64,000 bases of DNA from Pseudomonadales bacterium (GTDB lineage Bacteria > Pseudomonadota > Gammaproteobacteria > Pseudomonadales > IMCC2047): positions 1 to 64,000 of the forward strand of contig JACKNY010000002.1 in assembly GCA_024234615.1 (NCBI GenBank), given 5' to 3'. This document shows positions 42,101-53,116 of this stretch, one piece after another. The notes under the pieces were generated by a model. It worked only from the letters and a program-made list of their open reading frames with translations. It did not search any database and had not been told where the DNA came from. The position numbers and the translations under genes were made by a program. The stretch's first letter is position 1, and every line of letters starts with the position of its first letter.

Positions 42101-43573
42101 TTATGGAAGCTCTGTGCTACCCATAAGAAAGCGGTCGATCTCACGTGCCGCGCCGCGGCCTTCATTGATCCCCCACACCACCAAAGACTGACCACGACGA
42201 CAGTCTCCTGCGGCGAATATTCCGGGTACGGAAGTACTGAACTGATCATATTCCGCTTTGTAATTGCTACGCGGATCCAGCTCTACTCCAAGCCCGTCAA
42301 TTACTTCATGCTCAGGCCCAAGAAAACCCATCGCCAGCAATATCAGATCTGCTTCCCAAACCTTTTCACTACCGGGAATTTCCTCAAAGCTCATCTGACC
42401 GTTTTTGTTAACCCATTCAATATTAACGGTTTTTATACCTGTTACCTGGCCCTTTTCATTACCAATAAACTCTTTGGTTAAGATCGAATAGGTGCGCGGG
42501 TCTTGACCAAATTTTTCGCGAGCCTCAGCGTGCCCATAATCCACACGCATTATTTTGGGCCACTGTGGCCAAGGGTTGTCAGCAGCTCTATCATCCGGCG
42601 GTGTTGGCATTAACTCAAAATTAACCAGCGATTTACAGCCATGACGAATAGAAGTACCGATACAGTCTGTACCCGTATCACCGCCACCTACCACGATGAC
42701 ATGCTTATCTTTGGCAGAAATATAATTTCCGTCCTGCAAATTGGAATCCAGCAAACTTTTGGTATTGGCTGAGAGAAATTCCATCGCAAAATGAATGCCT
42801 TTCAACTCACGATTGGGCGCGGGCAAATCTCGTGGCTTAGTCGCGCCCGTTGCCAACAGCACAGCATCATTGTTTTGTTGCAATTGTTGCATACTGACCG
42901 CGTTATCACTGGTGCCGCCGACATTAGCATTGGTCACAAAGCTAACACCCTCTTCACGCAACAGATTAACACGGCGTTCCACCACATCTTTACCCAGTTT
43001 CATGTTAGGAATACCGTACATCAACAAACCACCGATGCGATCAGCCCGCTCATATACGGTTACCTGGTGGCCAGCACGATTCAGCTGCATCGCTGCGGCC
43101 AGTCCTGCCGGCCCGGAACCGACGATAGCAACTTTTTTGCCGGTACGTTGAGTCGGCGGCATCGCCTCGACCCAGCCTTCACTGAAAGCCCGATCGATAA
43201 TCGCATTTTCAATATTTTTTATAGTCACTGCAGGGTTGGTAATTCCTAAAACACAGGCGCCCTCACAGGGCGCCGGACAAACTCGCCCGGTAAATTCCGG
43301 AAAATTATTGGTTTTATGCAAACGTTTAATCGCATCTTCCCAACGCCCGTGATAGACCAGGTCATTCCACTCAGGAATGAGATTATCGACGGGGCAACCT
43401 GTATCCGATTGGCAAAAAGGTACGCCACAATCCATACAACGAGAGCCCTGTGAGCGTAGGTGTTTTTCATCATGTTCGGTGTATAACTCGCCGTAATCCG
43501 CAATCCGAATCATGGGTTCCCTATAGGGTTCGGTCTTGCGTTCGACTTCGATAAATCCAGTAACTTTTCCCAT
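42101..43573 (-). CDS. gltD: glutamate synthase small subunit
   Basis: 490 residues. Iron-sulfur cysteines lie near the N-terminus (CMDCGVPFCQ and CPAPCEGAC). An FAD site follows (VAIVGSGPAGLAAAMQL, about 149) and an NADPH site (VIVVGGGDTGTD, about 290). Takes electrons from NADPH and passes them to GltB. Starts 24 bp after gltB. Confidence 0.97.
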   Translation of the reverse strand: MGKVTGFIEVERKTEPYREPMIRIADYGELYTEHDEKHLRSQGSRCMDCGVPFCQSDTGCPVDNLIPEWNDLVYHGRWEDAIKRLHKTNNFPEFTGRVCPAPCEGACVLGITNPAVTIKNIENAIIDRAFSEGWVEAMPPTQRTGKKVAIVGSGPAGLAAAMQLNRAGHQVTVYERADRIGGLLMYGIPNMKLGKDVVERRVNLLREEGVSFVTNANVGGTSDNAVSMQQLQQNNDAVLLATGATKPRDLPAPNRELKGIHFAMEFLSANTKSLLDSNLQDGNYISAKDKHVIVVGGGDTGTDCIGTSIRHGCKSLVNFELMPTPPDDRAADNPWPQWPKIMRVDYGHAEAREKFGQDPRTYSILTKEFIGNEKGQVTGIKTVNIEWVNKNGQMSFEEIPGSEKVWEADLILLAMGFLGPEHEVIDGLGVELDPRSNYKAEYDQFSTSVPGIFAAGDCRRGQSLVVWGINEGRGAAREIDRFLMGSTELP

Positions 43574-43597
43574 AGCTAACTTTCTCTTGAAACCTGT

Positions 43598-46500
43598 TTA
43601 TTGTGCGGAAGCAGAAACCACGCCATCGGCTGTCCCGACCCGTGATTGATTCTGTGTTTGAAGTTGCGCAAGTTTACGTTCTTCCAGCACCCGCTTGTAA
43701 TCCACCGGCATCACTTTCACAAACTGTGCAAGTATCGTTTCCCAATTGGCCAACACACGCTCTGCCACAGCTGACCCGGTATAGCTTAGATGATTCTTAA
43801 TGAGCTGTTTCAGCTCAGCGATATCTTCTTCCGCGTCGACAATTTCCAAATTGACCATGCCAGTATTACATTTTTCGTAAAAGTCATTGGCTTCATCCAG
43901 CACGTAAGCAATACCGCCACTCATACCTGCGGCAAAGTTCCAGCCCGTGCCACCGAGCACAACCACACGCCCACCTGTCATATACTCGCAGCCGTGATCG
44001 CCAACCCCTTCCACAACAGCACTTGCGCCACTGTTGCGAACACAAAAACGTTCTGCTGCAATACCTCTAAAGTAGGCTTCACCGGACGTTGCTCCGTACA
44101 TTACGACGTTTCCGATCAGAATATTCTCTTCCGCTTTAAACGTGCTCTGCTTTGGCGGATAAACAATCAAACGACCACCGCTCAGGCCTTTGCCGACGTA
44201 ATCATTGGTATCACCCTCAACTTCGATAGTAACGCCTTTCGCCAAGAAGGCACCCAAACTCTGTCCAGCCGAACCGTTCAATTTGATGTGAATGGTATCG
44301 TCCGGCAACATTGCCTCGCCCCATTTTTTAACGATTTGGTGCGACAACATCGTGCCAACCACACGGTTGATGTTGACCACCGGCAATTCCATTTTTACAG
44401 GCTGGCCTTTATCGATGGCTGGTTGCGCCAACTTGATAATCTCATTATCCAGCGCTAACTCCAGACCATGATCCTGCTGGATCACCTGATAAACCTGCAC
44501 GTCTTCACGTGGTTTCTTCGCTGGCGCTAGAATCGAGGTTAAATCAATACCACTTGCCTTCCAATGCTTGACAGCCTTATCCATAACCAACAAATCACTG
44601 CGACCGACCATTTCATTAATGGTTTTGAAGCCGAGTTTTGCCATAATTTGGCGCAACTCTTCGGCGACCATAAAGAGGTAGTTCACCACATACTCTGGTT
44701 TACCACTGAATTTAGCGCGCAATTCCGGATCCTGGGTGGCAATCCCCACCGGGCAGGTATTTAAATGACACTTACGCATCATGATGCAACCCAAGGTAAT
44801 CAGCGGCGCCGTCGCAAACCCAAACTCTTCAGCACCCAACAGCGCCGCTATTGCCACGTCACGCCCAGTTTTCAGCTGACCGTCAGTTTGAATAATCACA
44901 CGCGAACGCAGGTCGTTCATCACCAAAGTCTGATGGGTTTCTGCTAAGCCCAATTCCCAGGGTAAGCCCGCGTGTTTAATTGAGGTGATCGGTGATGCGC
45001 CAGTTCCGCCGTCATGACCGGCAATGACAATATGATCCGCTTTCGCTTTAGTAACACCGGCAGCAATTGTTCCAACACCCATTTCAGACACTAATTTAAC
45101 GCTGATACGCGCATCTGGGTTGGAGTTCTTCAGATCGTGAATTAATTGCGCCATGTCTTCGATAGAATAAATATCATGGTGCGGTGGGGGGCTGATCAAC
45201 CCTACACCGGGGGTTGAATGACGTAACCGCGCGATATAGTCATCGACTTTACGACCCGGCAATTCTCCACCTTCACCGGGCTTCGCACCCTGTGAAATCT
45301 TAATCTGTATTTCATCCGCGTTGGCTAAGTACCAAGTCGTCACCCCAAAGCGGCCGGAAGCGACCTGCTTAATAGCAGAACGCTTGGAATCGCCATTTGC
45401 CATAGGGATAAAACGCTCGGCGTCTTCACCGCCTTCACCGGTATTGGACTTACCTCCCATACGGTTCATTGCGATCGCCAATGATTCGTGACTTTCCTGG
45501 GAGATCGATCCAAAACTCATCGCCCCGGTCGCAAAACGCTTAACAATTTCCTGTACCGATTCAACCTCTTCTAGCGGTATCTCCCTGTTAACCCCTTCTT
45601 TAAAGGTCATCAAGCCTCGTAGTGTACAGTTGCGCGTATTATGCGTATTAATTCGTTCCGCAAAACGCCAGTAGGCATTTTTATCGTTAGTGCGCGAGGC
45701 ATTCTGTAGCTCTGCAATCGCCTGTGGATCCCACATGTGATGATCGCCACTGGCACGCCAATGCATCTCACCATTATTAGGTAACACGGGAATACGAATC
45801 TGCTCACGCGCGGGATAACCCAGCTCATGCCGACGCAATGCCTCTTGCGCCAATACATCAAAACCAACACCAGCAACACGGCTTACGGTGCCAACAAAAC
45901 AGCGCTGAATGACTTCATCGGCTAAGCCGACAGCTTCAAAGATTTGCGCACCTTTATAGGATTGTAATGTTGAAATGCCCATTTTCGCCATAACCTTGAG
46001 CATGCCCTTGGCGACACCTTTACGATAAGCCGCAACAATTTTATCGTCATTGTCATACTTTTCGCCGGGTAGTAAACCATCGCGCTGTGCCTGCCAGAGC
46101 GCTTCAAACGCTAAGTAGGGGTTAATCGCATCTGCGCCAAAACCAATTAGCAAACAATGGTGGTGAACTTCGCGCGCTTCCCCAGATTCCAGCACAATAC
46201 CAATTCGGGTACGTTCATGGCGTTTCACTAAGTGATGGTGAACCGCACCCGTCGCCAACAAGGTACTCACTGGCACACGATCCGGCCCGATATTTCTATC
46301 TGACAAGATGACTAGACTGTAATCATCCGCAATCGCTTGCGACGCTTCAGCACAAATTCTTTCCAACGCCTTCACTAAGCCATTATCGCCTTCAGCTTTT
46401 GCAAAGGTGATATCGATGGTTTTCGATCGCCACTGACGGTGATCCACATGCTTGTGATCGATGTGCTTAAGCGCGGCCATATCTTCATTGGAAATAATTG

Positions 46501-48238
46501 GGTGTGGAATCAGCAACCGATGTGCGTGCTCTTTGGTGGTTTCCAGCAAGTTCCCTTCCGGTCCGATGTAGCATTGCAGTGTCATCACCACTTCTTCACG
46601 AATAGAATCAATCGCCGGGTTGGTGACCTGGGCAAACAGCTGTTTGAAATAATCGTAGAGCATGCGCGGTTTGTCGGAAAGACAGGCCAGCGCCGAATCG
46701 TTACCCATAGAGCCAACGGGATCACGCAATTGCTTAACCATTGGTAACAGCATAAATTGTAACGTTTCGACGCTATAGCCAAAGGCCTGCATGCGCGGCA
46801 ATAATGTCTCCGGCTCAAAGCCGTGCGGCTCTTCTTCGGTGTGTAGTTTGTCGAGTTCAAGGCGCTGATCATCCAGCCACTCACCGTAAGGACGACGTTT
46901 GGCGAATTCATCCTTCAACTCTTCGTCAGAAATCATCCGTCCCTGCTCAATATCGATCAGGAACATTTTACCCGGACGCAACCTACCCTTGTATTTCACA
47001 TTGGCCGGATCAATCGGTACTACGCCAACTTCAGACGCCATAATCACATGATCGTCATGGGTTACATAATAGCGGCTGGGGCGTAATCCATTTCGATCCA
47101 GTACCGCGCCAATAAAATTACCGTCGGTAAAAGCAATAGAAGCCGGGCCATCCCAGGGCTCCATGAGCGCCGAGTGATACTCGTAAAAATCACGTTTGTG
47201 CTTAGGCATGGCTTTGTCATTTTGCCAGGCCTCAGGAATCATCATCATAATGGCCTCCTGCAAGGTACGGCCATTCATCAGTAAAAATTCAAGCACATTA
47301 TCAAAACTGCCCGAGTCTGAGCAGTCAGGCTCAACCACTGGGAATAGATTTTTGAGCTGGTCGCCAAATAGCGCGCTTTTGGCCACCCCTTGGCGCGCCA
47401 TCATGGCATTAATATTACCCTGCCGCGTATTAATTTCGCCGTTATGGCTCATAAAGCGGTTGGGTTGTGCACGATCCCAAGACGGGAAAGTGTTAGTGCT
47501 AAAACGGGAGTGCACCATCGCTAGGTGCGACTCATAATCTGAGTCCGTCAAATCCTTATAAAACAAAGACACCTGTGCGGTCGTTAGCATCCCTTTATAA
47601 ACCAGCACTTTCGTGGACAGGCTACAAAAATAAAACATTTTGCCTTGTGCCAAGCTATCGCTACCACGCAGCTGATGGGTAGTTTTTTTGCGCAGCAGAT
47701 AAAGCTTGCGCTCTAACTCATCACCGCTGAGACCGTTACCATCAGCGACAAACAGTTGTTCAATATGTGGGCGCGCAGCTAAAGCAGTCGGGCCAATGTC
47801 AGCACCCGGTGCATCCACTGGCAGTAACCGCCAGCCAAGTAATTTAAGATCCTGATCTTGGATAGCCTGCTCAACCGCAGCCTTACAAAAGTCCCTCTCT
47901 TTCGCATCAGTGGGCAAAAATAAATTGCCCGCCGCATAGCTGCCCGGAGTTGGTAATACAACTGATAAATCTTGCTGTGCCACTTTTGCAAGGAACCGAT
48001 GCGGCAAAGTAGTCAGAACGCCAGCTCCGTCGCCAGTGTTTGCTTCACAACCACAGCCACCACGATGTTCCATCTGCTCTAAGGCATGGATGGCATCTAC
48101 GAGAATCTGATGACTTGCTTTACCTTTAATGTGGGCGACAAAACCGACACCACAGCTGTCTTTTTCAAATTGAGGATCATAAAGACCCTGTTTTTGAGGT
48201 AGACCGAAAGCCTTTGTAGAGGTCATTTCGCTGGCCAT
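43598..48238 (-). CDS. gltB: glutamate synthase large subunit
   Basis: 1546 residues. Start at 48238 chosen for its AAGGAGA six bases upstream. The class II glutaminase domain begins at Cys29 after a short propeptide (KDSCGVGFV). A central domain, the FMN-binding TIM barrel (with GEGGEDAERF and PGEGGELPG), the 3Fe-4S cysteines (CHLNTCPVG) and the C-terminal beta-helix with repeated G-rich turns follow. Makes two glutamates from glutamine and 2-oxoglutarate. Confidence 0.97.
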   Translation of the reverse strand: MASEMTSTKAFGLPQKQGLYDPQFEKDSCGVGFVAHIKGKASHQILVDAIHALEQMEHRGGCGCEANTGDGAGVLTTLPHRFLAKVAQQDLSVVLPTPGSYAAGNLFLPTDAKERDFCKAAVEQAIQDQDLKLLGWRLLPVDAPGADIGPTALAARPHIEQLFVADGNGLSGDELERKLYLLRKKTTHQLRGSDSLAQGKMFYFCSLSTKVLVYKGMLTTAQVSLFYKDLTDSDYESHLAMVHSRFSTNTFPSWDRAQPNRFMSHNGEINTRQGNINAMMARQGVAKSALFGDQLKNLFPVVEPDCSDSGSFDNVLEFLLMNGRTLQEAIMMMIPEAWQNDKAMPKHKRDFYEYHSALMEPWDGPASIAFTDGNFIGAVLDRNGLRPSRYYVTHDDHVIMASEVGVVPIDPANVKYKGRLRPGKMFLIDIEQGRMISDEELKDEFAKRRPYGEWLDDQRLELDKLHTEEEPHGFEPETLLPRMQAFGYSVETLQFMLLPMVKQLRDPVGSMGNDSALACLSDKPRMLYDYFKQLFAQVTNPAIDSIREEVVMTLQCYIGPEGNLLETTKEHAHRLLIPHPIISNEDMAALKHIDHKHVDHRQWRSKTIDITFAKAEGDNGLVKALERICAEASQAIADDYSLVILSDRNIGPDRVPVSTLLATGAVHHHLVKRHERTRIGIVLESGEAREVHHHCLLIGFGADAINPYLAFEALWQAQRDGLLPGEKYDNDDKIVAAYRKGVAKGMLKVMAKMGISTLQSYKGAQIFEAVGLADEVIQRCFVGTVSRVAGVGFDVLAQEALRRHELGYPAREQIRIPVLPNNGEMHWRASGDHHMWDPQAIAELQNASRTNDKNAYWRFAERINTHNTRNCTLRGLMTFKEGVNREIPLEEVESVQEIVKRFATGAMSFGSISQESHESLAIAMNRMGGKSNTGEGGEDAERFIPMANGDSKRSAIKQVASGRFGVTTWYLANADEIQIKISQGAKPGEGGELPGRKVDDYIARLRHSTPGVGLISPPPHHDIYSIEDMAQLIHDLKNSNPDARISVKLVSEMGVGTIAAGVTKAKADHIVIAGHDGGTGASPITSIKHAGLPWELGLAETHQTLVMNDLRSRVIIQTDGQLKTGRDVAIAALLGAEEFGFATAPLITLGCIMMRKCHLNTCPVGIATQDPELRAKFSGKPEYVVNYLFMVAEELRQIMAKLGFKTINEMVGRSDLLVMDKAVKHWKASGIDLTSILAPAKKPREDVQVYQVIQQDHGLELALDNEIIKLAQPAIDKGQPVKMELPVVNINRVVGTMLSHQIVKKWGEAMLPDDTIHIKLNGSAGQSLGAFLAKGVTIEVEGDTNDYVGKGLSGGRLIVYPPKQSTFKAEENILIGNVVMYGATSGEAYFRGIAAERFCVRNSGASAVVEGVGDHGCEYMTGGRVVVLGGTGWNFAAGMSGGIAYVLDEANDFYEKCNTGMVNLEIVDAEEDIAELKQLIKNHLSYTGSAVAERVLANWETILAQFVKVMPVDYKRVLEERKLAQLQTQNQSRVGTADGVVSASAQ

Positions 48239-48686
48239 ACCGAATCTCCTTCTTGCGTCAATTGCTCGAAATACTACGTACGCTTTTATTGTTTTCTCAG
48301 CAGATTCTTTCGAATTTACCGTATTCAACCCCATAAAATTTCGTCAGCATTCCTTAGTTGGCTAAAATTCCTATAGCCAATTGTGCAGACAATTCGGGAG
48401 TCGACCACTTAGCGGAGCTAACAAATAACGTTTTTTTCGTTATTGTTCAACAAGTTAAATGCAACCAAGAATAAACTTGAAAGCCACAGGTTGTTGCGCG
48501 GTTTCACGCGGAGCGTAAGTTTACCATTACAATCCAAAAAGGTTAAGAATATTGCTCAAACATTCTTTTTCTGTATTAGAAGAAAAACAAACTCTTAATT
48601 AATGAAGAACGGCTCAATGCCCCAGATATAAAACAATATTGTCGCTTTAGCAAACGTCGCCAGCCGTTGCCGATAGATTGATAGTA
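48239..48686. other. intergenic, gltB upstream region
   Basis: 448 bp, no gene. A hairpin AATAACG/CGTTATT with a seven-T loop lies at 48424-48444. The region must hold the gltBD promoter; I see no clear operator. Confidence 0.5.
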
Positions 48687-49088
48687 TCAGGTCCAGCCAA
48701 CCTCGCCTCCCACGTAATACCAACGTCCCGCGACACGTCGGAAGATCGACTTTTCATGCATCAGTTTCACATCACCACTGGCATCATGGTAATAAGCATT
48801 AAACTCAACTTCGCCATCATCACCCTTTTGGAAACGATTGAGCACTTCCAGCTTAAGCCACTCACAACTTGGCTCGGATAACGCTTTTGCTGTTAAACCT
48901 TTGGCTGTTGCGGGAAACCAAGTTTTTAATAAATAGCCGCCATAACCACCTAATGCGTAAGCACTGTAGCGTGAGCGCATTAATTGTTCGGGTGTTTTCG
49001 CCTGCAGGCCCGCTTTGAGAAAACGTTCGCAGCACTTTTCTAGCGGTTTACCGCTACCACAAATGCAGAAATTATTCCTCTTTACCAT
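48687..49088 (-). CDS. ychJ: YchJ-family (UPF0225) SEC-C protein
   Basis: 133 residues. An N-terminal SEC-C zinc motif (CICGSGKPLEKCC, about 8-20) is followed by the YchJ domain (RSRYSAYALG at about 38; YYVGGEVGW at the end). This form has one zinc motif; E. coli YchJ has a second at its C-terminus. Function unknown. Confidence 0.88.
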   Translation of the reverse strand: MVKRNNFCICGSGKPLEKCCERFLKAGLQAKTPEQLMRSRYSAYALGGYGGYLLKTWFPATAKGLTAKALSEPSCEWLKLEVLNRFQKGDDGEVEFNAYYHDASGDVKLMHEKSIFRRVAGRWYYVGGEVGWT

Positions 49089-49321
49089 ATAACGACCTTA
49101 GCCTCTCTAACGAATAGCACTAAAATTATTCAGCTAAAATGCTATTCAACTGAAAATATAAGCCAATACTACGAAACATCATGCGTTTCGCCAAACTATG
49201 ATTTCAAGAATGGTTTCGGGAACCTCCACCATGAATTGAGCTCTATATCCTGTCGGTATTTTACAGCCTCCAACATTGATAAAAGTCTCATGTTTCTTGA
49301 CCAAATTCGAGGTGATTAATA

Positions 49322-49720
49322 ATGAATTCTTTAAAATTAGCTATGGGTACACTTATTCTACCGCTCAGCTTGTTTATCGGCACACTCTATGCGGACGAAG
49401 AAAATCTTGGCGAACGCTGTATCAATCTGACACAAATCAAAAGTGTAGAGGTTCTCGATAACCAGCGTATTCTCTTTCGTATGCAGGCTGGTAAGCAGTT
49501 CATTAATATTTTACCTCATCGCTGCCCTGGACTGAGAAAGAACCAGCCCTTTATGTACCGCACATCTCTGTCACAACTCTGTGATTTGGATATTATTACC
49601 GTACTGGATACCGGCGGCTTCGGTTTGCGCCCATTAGGTTCATGTGGGCTGGGACGATTTAAAAATGCATTGGCAGCCGACTTGCTTCCTATCAAGGATG
49701 ATTTAAAGGTCAGCAAGTAG
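49322..49720 (+). CDS. secreted hypothetical protein, DUF6491-like
   Basis: 132 residues. Signal peptide (about 1-24, LILPLSLFIGTLYA) and mature domain with four Cys (RCINLTQIKSVEVLDNQRIL, HRCPGL, SQLCDLDII, GSCGLGRF). The pattern resembles DUF6491 periplasmic proteins. GAGG lies nine bases upstream of the ATG. Function unknown. Confidence 0.72.
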   Translation: MNSLKLAMGTLILPLSLFIGTLYADEENLGERCINLTQIKSVEVLDNQRILFRMQAGKQFINILPHRCPGLRKNQPFMYRTSLSQLCDLDIITVLDTGGFGLRPLGSCGLGRFKNALAADLLPIKDDLKVSK

Positions 49721-49789
49721 CTTTTACTTTTTACTCAAGCAAGTATTTTTTACTTTATTGAAAGCTTTGCACTATCGAGCATATCGACT

Positions 49790-51385
49790 CTATCCATTAC
49801 CTGAGAGAATATCCTTCGCTTGGTCATATACCTGCGTCTCAACCTCCATAATCCCGAGCAAGGTATGGAATATATTGTCGTGGGTAAAACGTTGCATGGC
49901 CTTCTTTCGAATCGCTGCTACATCTATGTGAAAACTATCACCAAACCACATCAGCGCTGCCACATGTTTTTGTTCATCCGGTGCCAAAGGGTACGGCAAG
50001 CCATGCAAATACAGCCCGTTATCCCCCAATGACTCACCGTGGTCACTGACATACAGCAGGGCGGGCTCGAACGCCGCAGCATTTGCCTTCAGCAGCCGGA
50101 TCACTTCCGATAAAAAATAGTCGGTATAAAGGATAACATTATCATAGCTGTTGTTAATTTCTTCGGCGCTACAGCTTTCCAGTTGGTTGGTATTGCAAGT
50201 AGGTTTGAATATTTCGAAACTCTTTGGATATCGTTTGTAATAAGCTGGGCCATGATTTCCCATCTGGTGCAATACAATTAAGATATCGCCACTTTTGGTG
50301 CTATCGATATAGTCCTGTAACCCTGACAACATCCCCGCATCCCGGCATTCAGCATCACAATCAGGATTGGTTTTGGAACTCTTGAAGTCTTCATAGGTGA
50401 CTCTGTCCGCCACCCCCTTCGAACTCGAATTATTATCTCGCCAGAGTATATTGACACCAGCGTGCTTTAATACATCAAGGGCATTTTCGGTCCCACTGGC
50501 TTTTGATTTCGTATAGTCGTCGCGCCCCAAATTTGAAAACATACAGGGTACGGAGATGGATGTTGATGTGCCGCAGCTGTAAAAATCTCCAAAGCTAACC
50601 ACGTTCTCCTTTTCAAGCAGCGGGTTAGTTATTCTAGAGTACCCGTTCAGCGAAAATCTATCGGCCCGAGCGGTTTCTCCAACCACCATAACAACCAGCT
50701 CTCGATCAATATCGGTCAAAGGAATAGCGGCATCCTCACCAATAGTTTGAAGACTCAGCGGCTCATCATTCGCGGCAAAGCCTTTAGCGTATTTAATGGT
50801 CGCATAAATGAATGCCAGTGGATTGGTATAATACCTGATTTGTTTATGCTCTCTAATAAATGAGGCATAGCTGTCCCCAAAGGCCAGCATAACAGCACCA
50901 ATGATAACCAATGACATGGCAATAGTTATCGATTTACCAATAACGCCGCGTCGTAAGGATGGATAAGCCATCGGCGCTTTCAGCACCAAAATCGCGGGTA
51001 TCAGTCCGAGCAAAATGAAATAGAGCAAAAACCTTAGACTGAATAAATCCATGACTTCAGCGGTATCCGTTTCAATAGCATTTTGGAGCATGCTCTCGTC
51101 AATAATCGCGCCATAACTATCCATAAAATAACTTGCTAATGCAGCCAGCACGAGTATTACCGCTAAAATGGGCTTAGTTGTATATTTCGAACTAACCAAA
51201 GTTAACAAGGCTACAATGGCGGCAAACAGGAATACCGCCAGCGAACAAACAAAGTATATATTCGGCTCTGCTAGACCGTATACGTCAAAAACCTTCCTAA
51301 AAAATGTTTGGTTATAGAAGACCACCAAAAATGCCGCTGCCAGCGCAATCAACCTTTGTTGAGTTAGTACCAATTTAAACTTCAT
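49790..51385 (-). CDS. eptA: lipid A phosphoethanolamine transferase
   Basis: 531 residues. Five membrane helices in the first 170 residues, then a periplasmic sulfatase-fold domain. Metal ligand in VVGETARADRF (E237), nucleophilic Thr in the CGTST motif (about 273), and late metal ligands in YVSDHGESLG. Adds phosphoethanolamine to lipid A, lowering cationic-peptide binding. No two-component system is next to it. Confidence 0.92.
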   Translation of the reverse strand: MKFKLVLTQQRLIALAAAFLVVFYNQTFFRKVFDVYGLAEPNIYFVCSLAVFLFAAIVALLTLVSSKYTTKPILAVILVLAALASYFMDSYGAIIDESMLQNAIETDTAEVMDLFSLRFLLYFILLGLIPAILVLKAPMAYPSLRRGVIGKSITIAMSLVIIGAVMLAFGDSYASFIREHKQIRYYTNPLAFIYATIKYAKGFAANDEPLSLQTIGEDAAIPLTDIDRELVVMVVGETARADRFSLNGYSRITNPLLEKENVVSFGDFYSCGTSTSISVPCMFSNLGRDDYTKSKASGTENALDVLKHAGVNILWRDNNSSSKGVADRVTYEDFKSSKTNPDCDAECRDAGMLSGLQDYIDSTKSGDILIVLHQMGNHGPAYYKRYPKSFEIFKPTCNTNQLESCSAEEINNSYDNVILYTDYFLSEVIRLLKANAAAFEPALLYVSDHGESLGDNGLYLHGLPYPLAPDEQKHVAALMWFGDSFHIDVAAIRKKAMQRFTHDNIFHTLLGIMEVETQVYDQAKDILSGNG

Positions 51386-51710
51386 CTTTACTTAATCACT
51401 TTTTGACAACCAGGGATTCGTTCTGGAAAAACGGGGGTTCAATCCAACCTGACAAAGCATATAGTGAATATCTTAAGGGAAACTGATGAGCATCCTTGCT
51501 GGCTCTGAAACCATCACCTTAGGCAAAGATAATCAAAACTCACGACACGACAATGCTCGCAAAATTTACACATCCCAAAACCTTTTTATCCCGGACACTT
51601 GAGGCAGTGGAGCAATCCACTAATAGCTAATGACATAGAGTTCCTGTAAGCTGCACGCGCCGCCAGCATGGCGCTAAACAACACTATTTGCCGTATTAAG
51701 AGAATATTCT
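51386..51710. other. intergenic, eptA and rhlE upstream regions
   Basis: 325 bp between divergent genes. I see no further gene or obvious operator. Confidence 0.5.
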
Positions 51711-53066
51711 ATGAGTTTTGCCTCCCTGGGGTTATCCGCCCCCGTTCTTAAAGCCATCGCCGAAGAAGGTTACAACACCCCTACACCGATTCAATTAGAA
51801 GCAATACCGGCCGTTATAGCGGGTAAAGATGTGATGGCGGCCGCGCAAACCGGCACCGGCAAAACGGCTGGCTTTACCCTGCCTATTTTGGATCGACTCT
51901 CGAAAGGCGAACGTGCGCAGCCCAACCAGGTACGTGCGCTTATCCTCACCCCTACCCGCGAGCTAGCGGCCCAGGTAGCAGAAAGTGTGGCAACCTATGG
52001 TAAACATTTACCACTGCGTTCGACGGTTGTGTTTGGTGGCGTCAAGATCAATCCGCAAATGATGAAACTGCGCAAAGGAGTAGATATTCTGGTCGCAACG
52101 CCGGGCCGCTTGCTCGACCTGTACAACCAAAATGCCGTTCGTTTTAAACAGCTGGAAGTACTGGTGCTGGATGAGGCGGATCGGATGCTGGATATGGGCT
52201 TTATCCACGATATTCGCAAAATTCTGGCACTCCTACCCAAGCAACGACAAAACCTGATGTTCTCAGCCACCTTTTCTAATGATATCCGTAATCTTGCCAA
52301 GGGCTTGGTAAACAATCCGGTTGAGATATCCGTGAGTCCTCGTAACACGACAGTGCAATCGGTGGGCCAGTGGGTTATTCCGGTGGACAAGGCTAAAAAG
52401 TCGGCATTGCTCACTCACTTGATCAAAGAAAACCAATGGGAACAGGTATTGGTTTTCAGTAAAACCAAACACGGCGCGAATCGCCTGACACGACAGTTGG
52501 AAACGCACGGAATCAATGCCGCTGCAATTCACGGTAATAAAAGTCAGGGAGCACGAACCAAAGCACTAGCGGATTTTAAAAATGGCGTTAGCCAAGTTTT
52601 GGTGGCGACTGATATTGCTGCTCGAGGACTGGATATCGATCAATTACCGCACGTGGTTAATTTTGATCTGCCCAATGTACCGGAAGACTATGTACATCGT
52701 ATCGGTCGCACTGGCCGCGCAGGCGCCACTGGCGAAGCCCTGTCTTTGGTTAGCGCAGATGAATTTAAACAGTTATCGGATATCGAGCGGTTAATTCAAA
52801 ATTTAATCCCGCGTAAGTTTATTGACGGTTTTGAACCCACTCACGATGTACCCGAGTCACGGCTGGGTCGCCCCGTCCGAGCCAATCGACCAAAGCGTAC
52901 AAAATCGGGGCACCAGGATGGCCAGCGTTCCGGTGAAAATGCTCGCGGCCACAAACCAACGGGTAAAAACAAAAGACAGACAACTGGCAATAAAGCAACG
53001 GCTGACGCAGGCAAAAACCATTATCGGGGCAAACGAAATCAGCACGCTGCAACCAAATCTGGCTAA
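51711..53066 (+). CDS. rhlE: DEAD-box RNA helicase RhlE
   Basis: 451 residues. Q motif (about 1-28), AAQTGTGKT, PTRELA, DEAD, SAT, and HRIGRTGRAG motifs in order, followed by a basic low-complexity tail (about 390-451, Lys/Arg/Gly/His-rich) for RNA binding. Roles in ribosome assembly and cold adaptation are typical. Confidence 0.95.
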   Translation: MSFASLGLSAPVLKAIAEEGYNTPTPIQLEAIPAVIAGKDVMAAAQTGTGKTAGFTLPILDRLSKGERAQPNQVRALILTPTRELAAQVAESVATYGKHLPLRSTVVFGGVKINPQMMKLRKGVDILVATPGRLLDLYNQNAVRFKQLEVLVLDEADRMLDMGFIHDIRKILALLPKQRQNLMFSATFSNDIRNLAKGLVNNPVEISVSPRNTTVQSVGQWVIPVDKAKKSALLTHLIKENQWEQVLVFSKTKHGANRLTRQLETHGINAAAIHGNKSQGARTKALADFKNGVSQVLVATDIAARGLDIDQLPHVVNFDLPNVPEDYVHRIGRTGRAGATGEALSLVSADEFKQLSDIERLIQNLIPRKFIDGFEPTHDVPESRLGRPVRANRPKRTKSGHQDGQRSGENARGHKPTGKNKRQTTGNKATADAGKNHYRGKRNQHAATKSG

Positions 53067-53116
53067 CTCTCTCGCTCACCAGTCTGTTATCTTTTGTTAA
53101 ACATGAGGGTATAAGC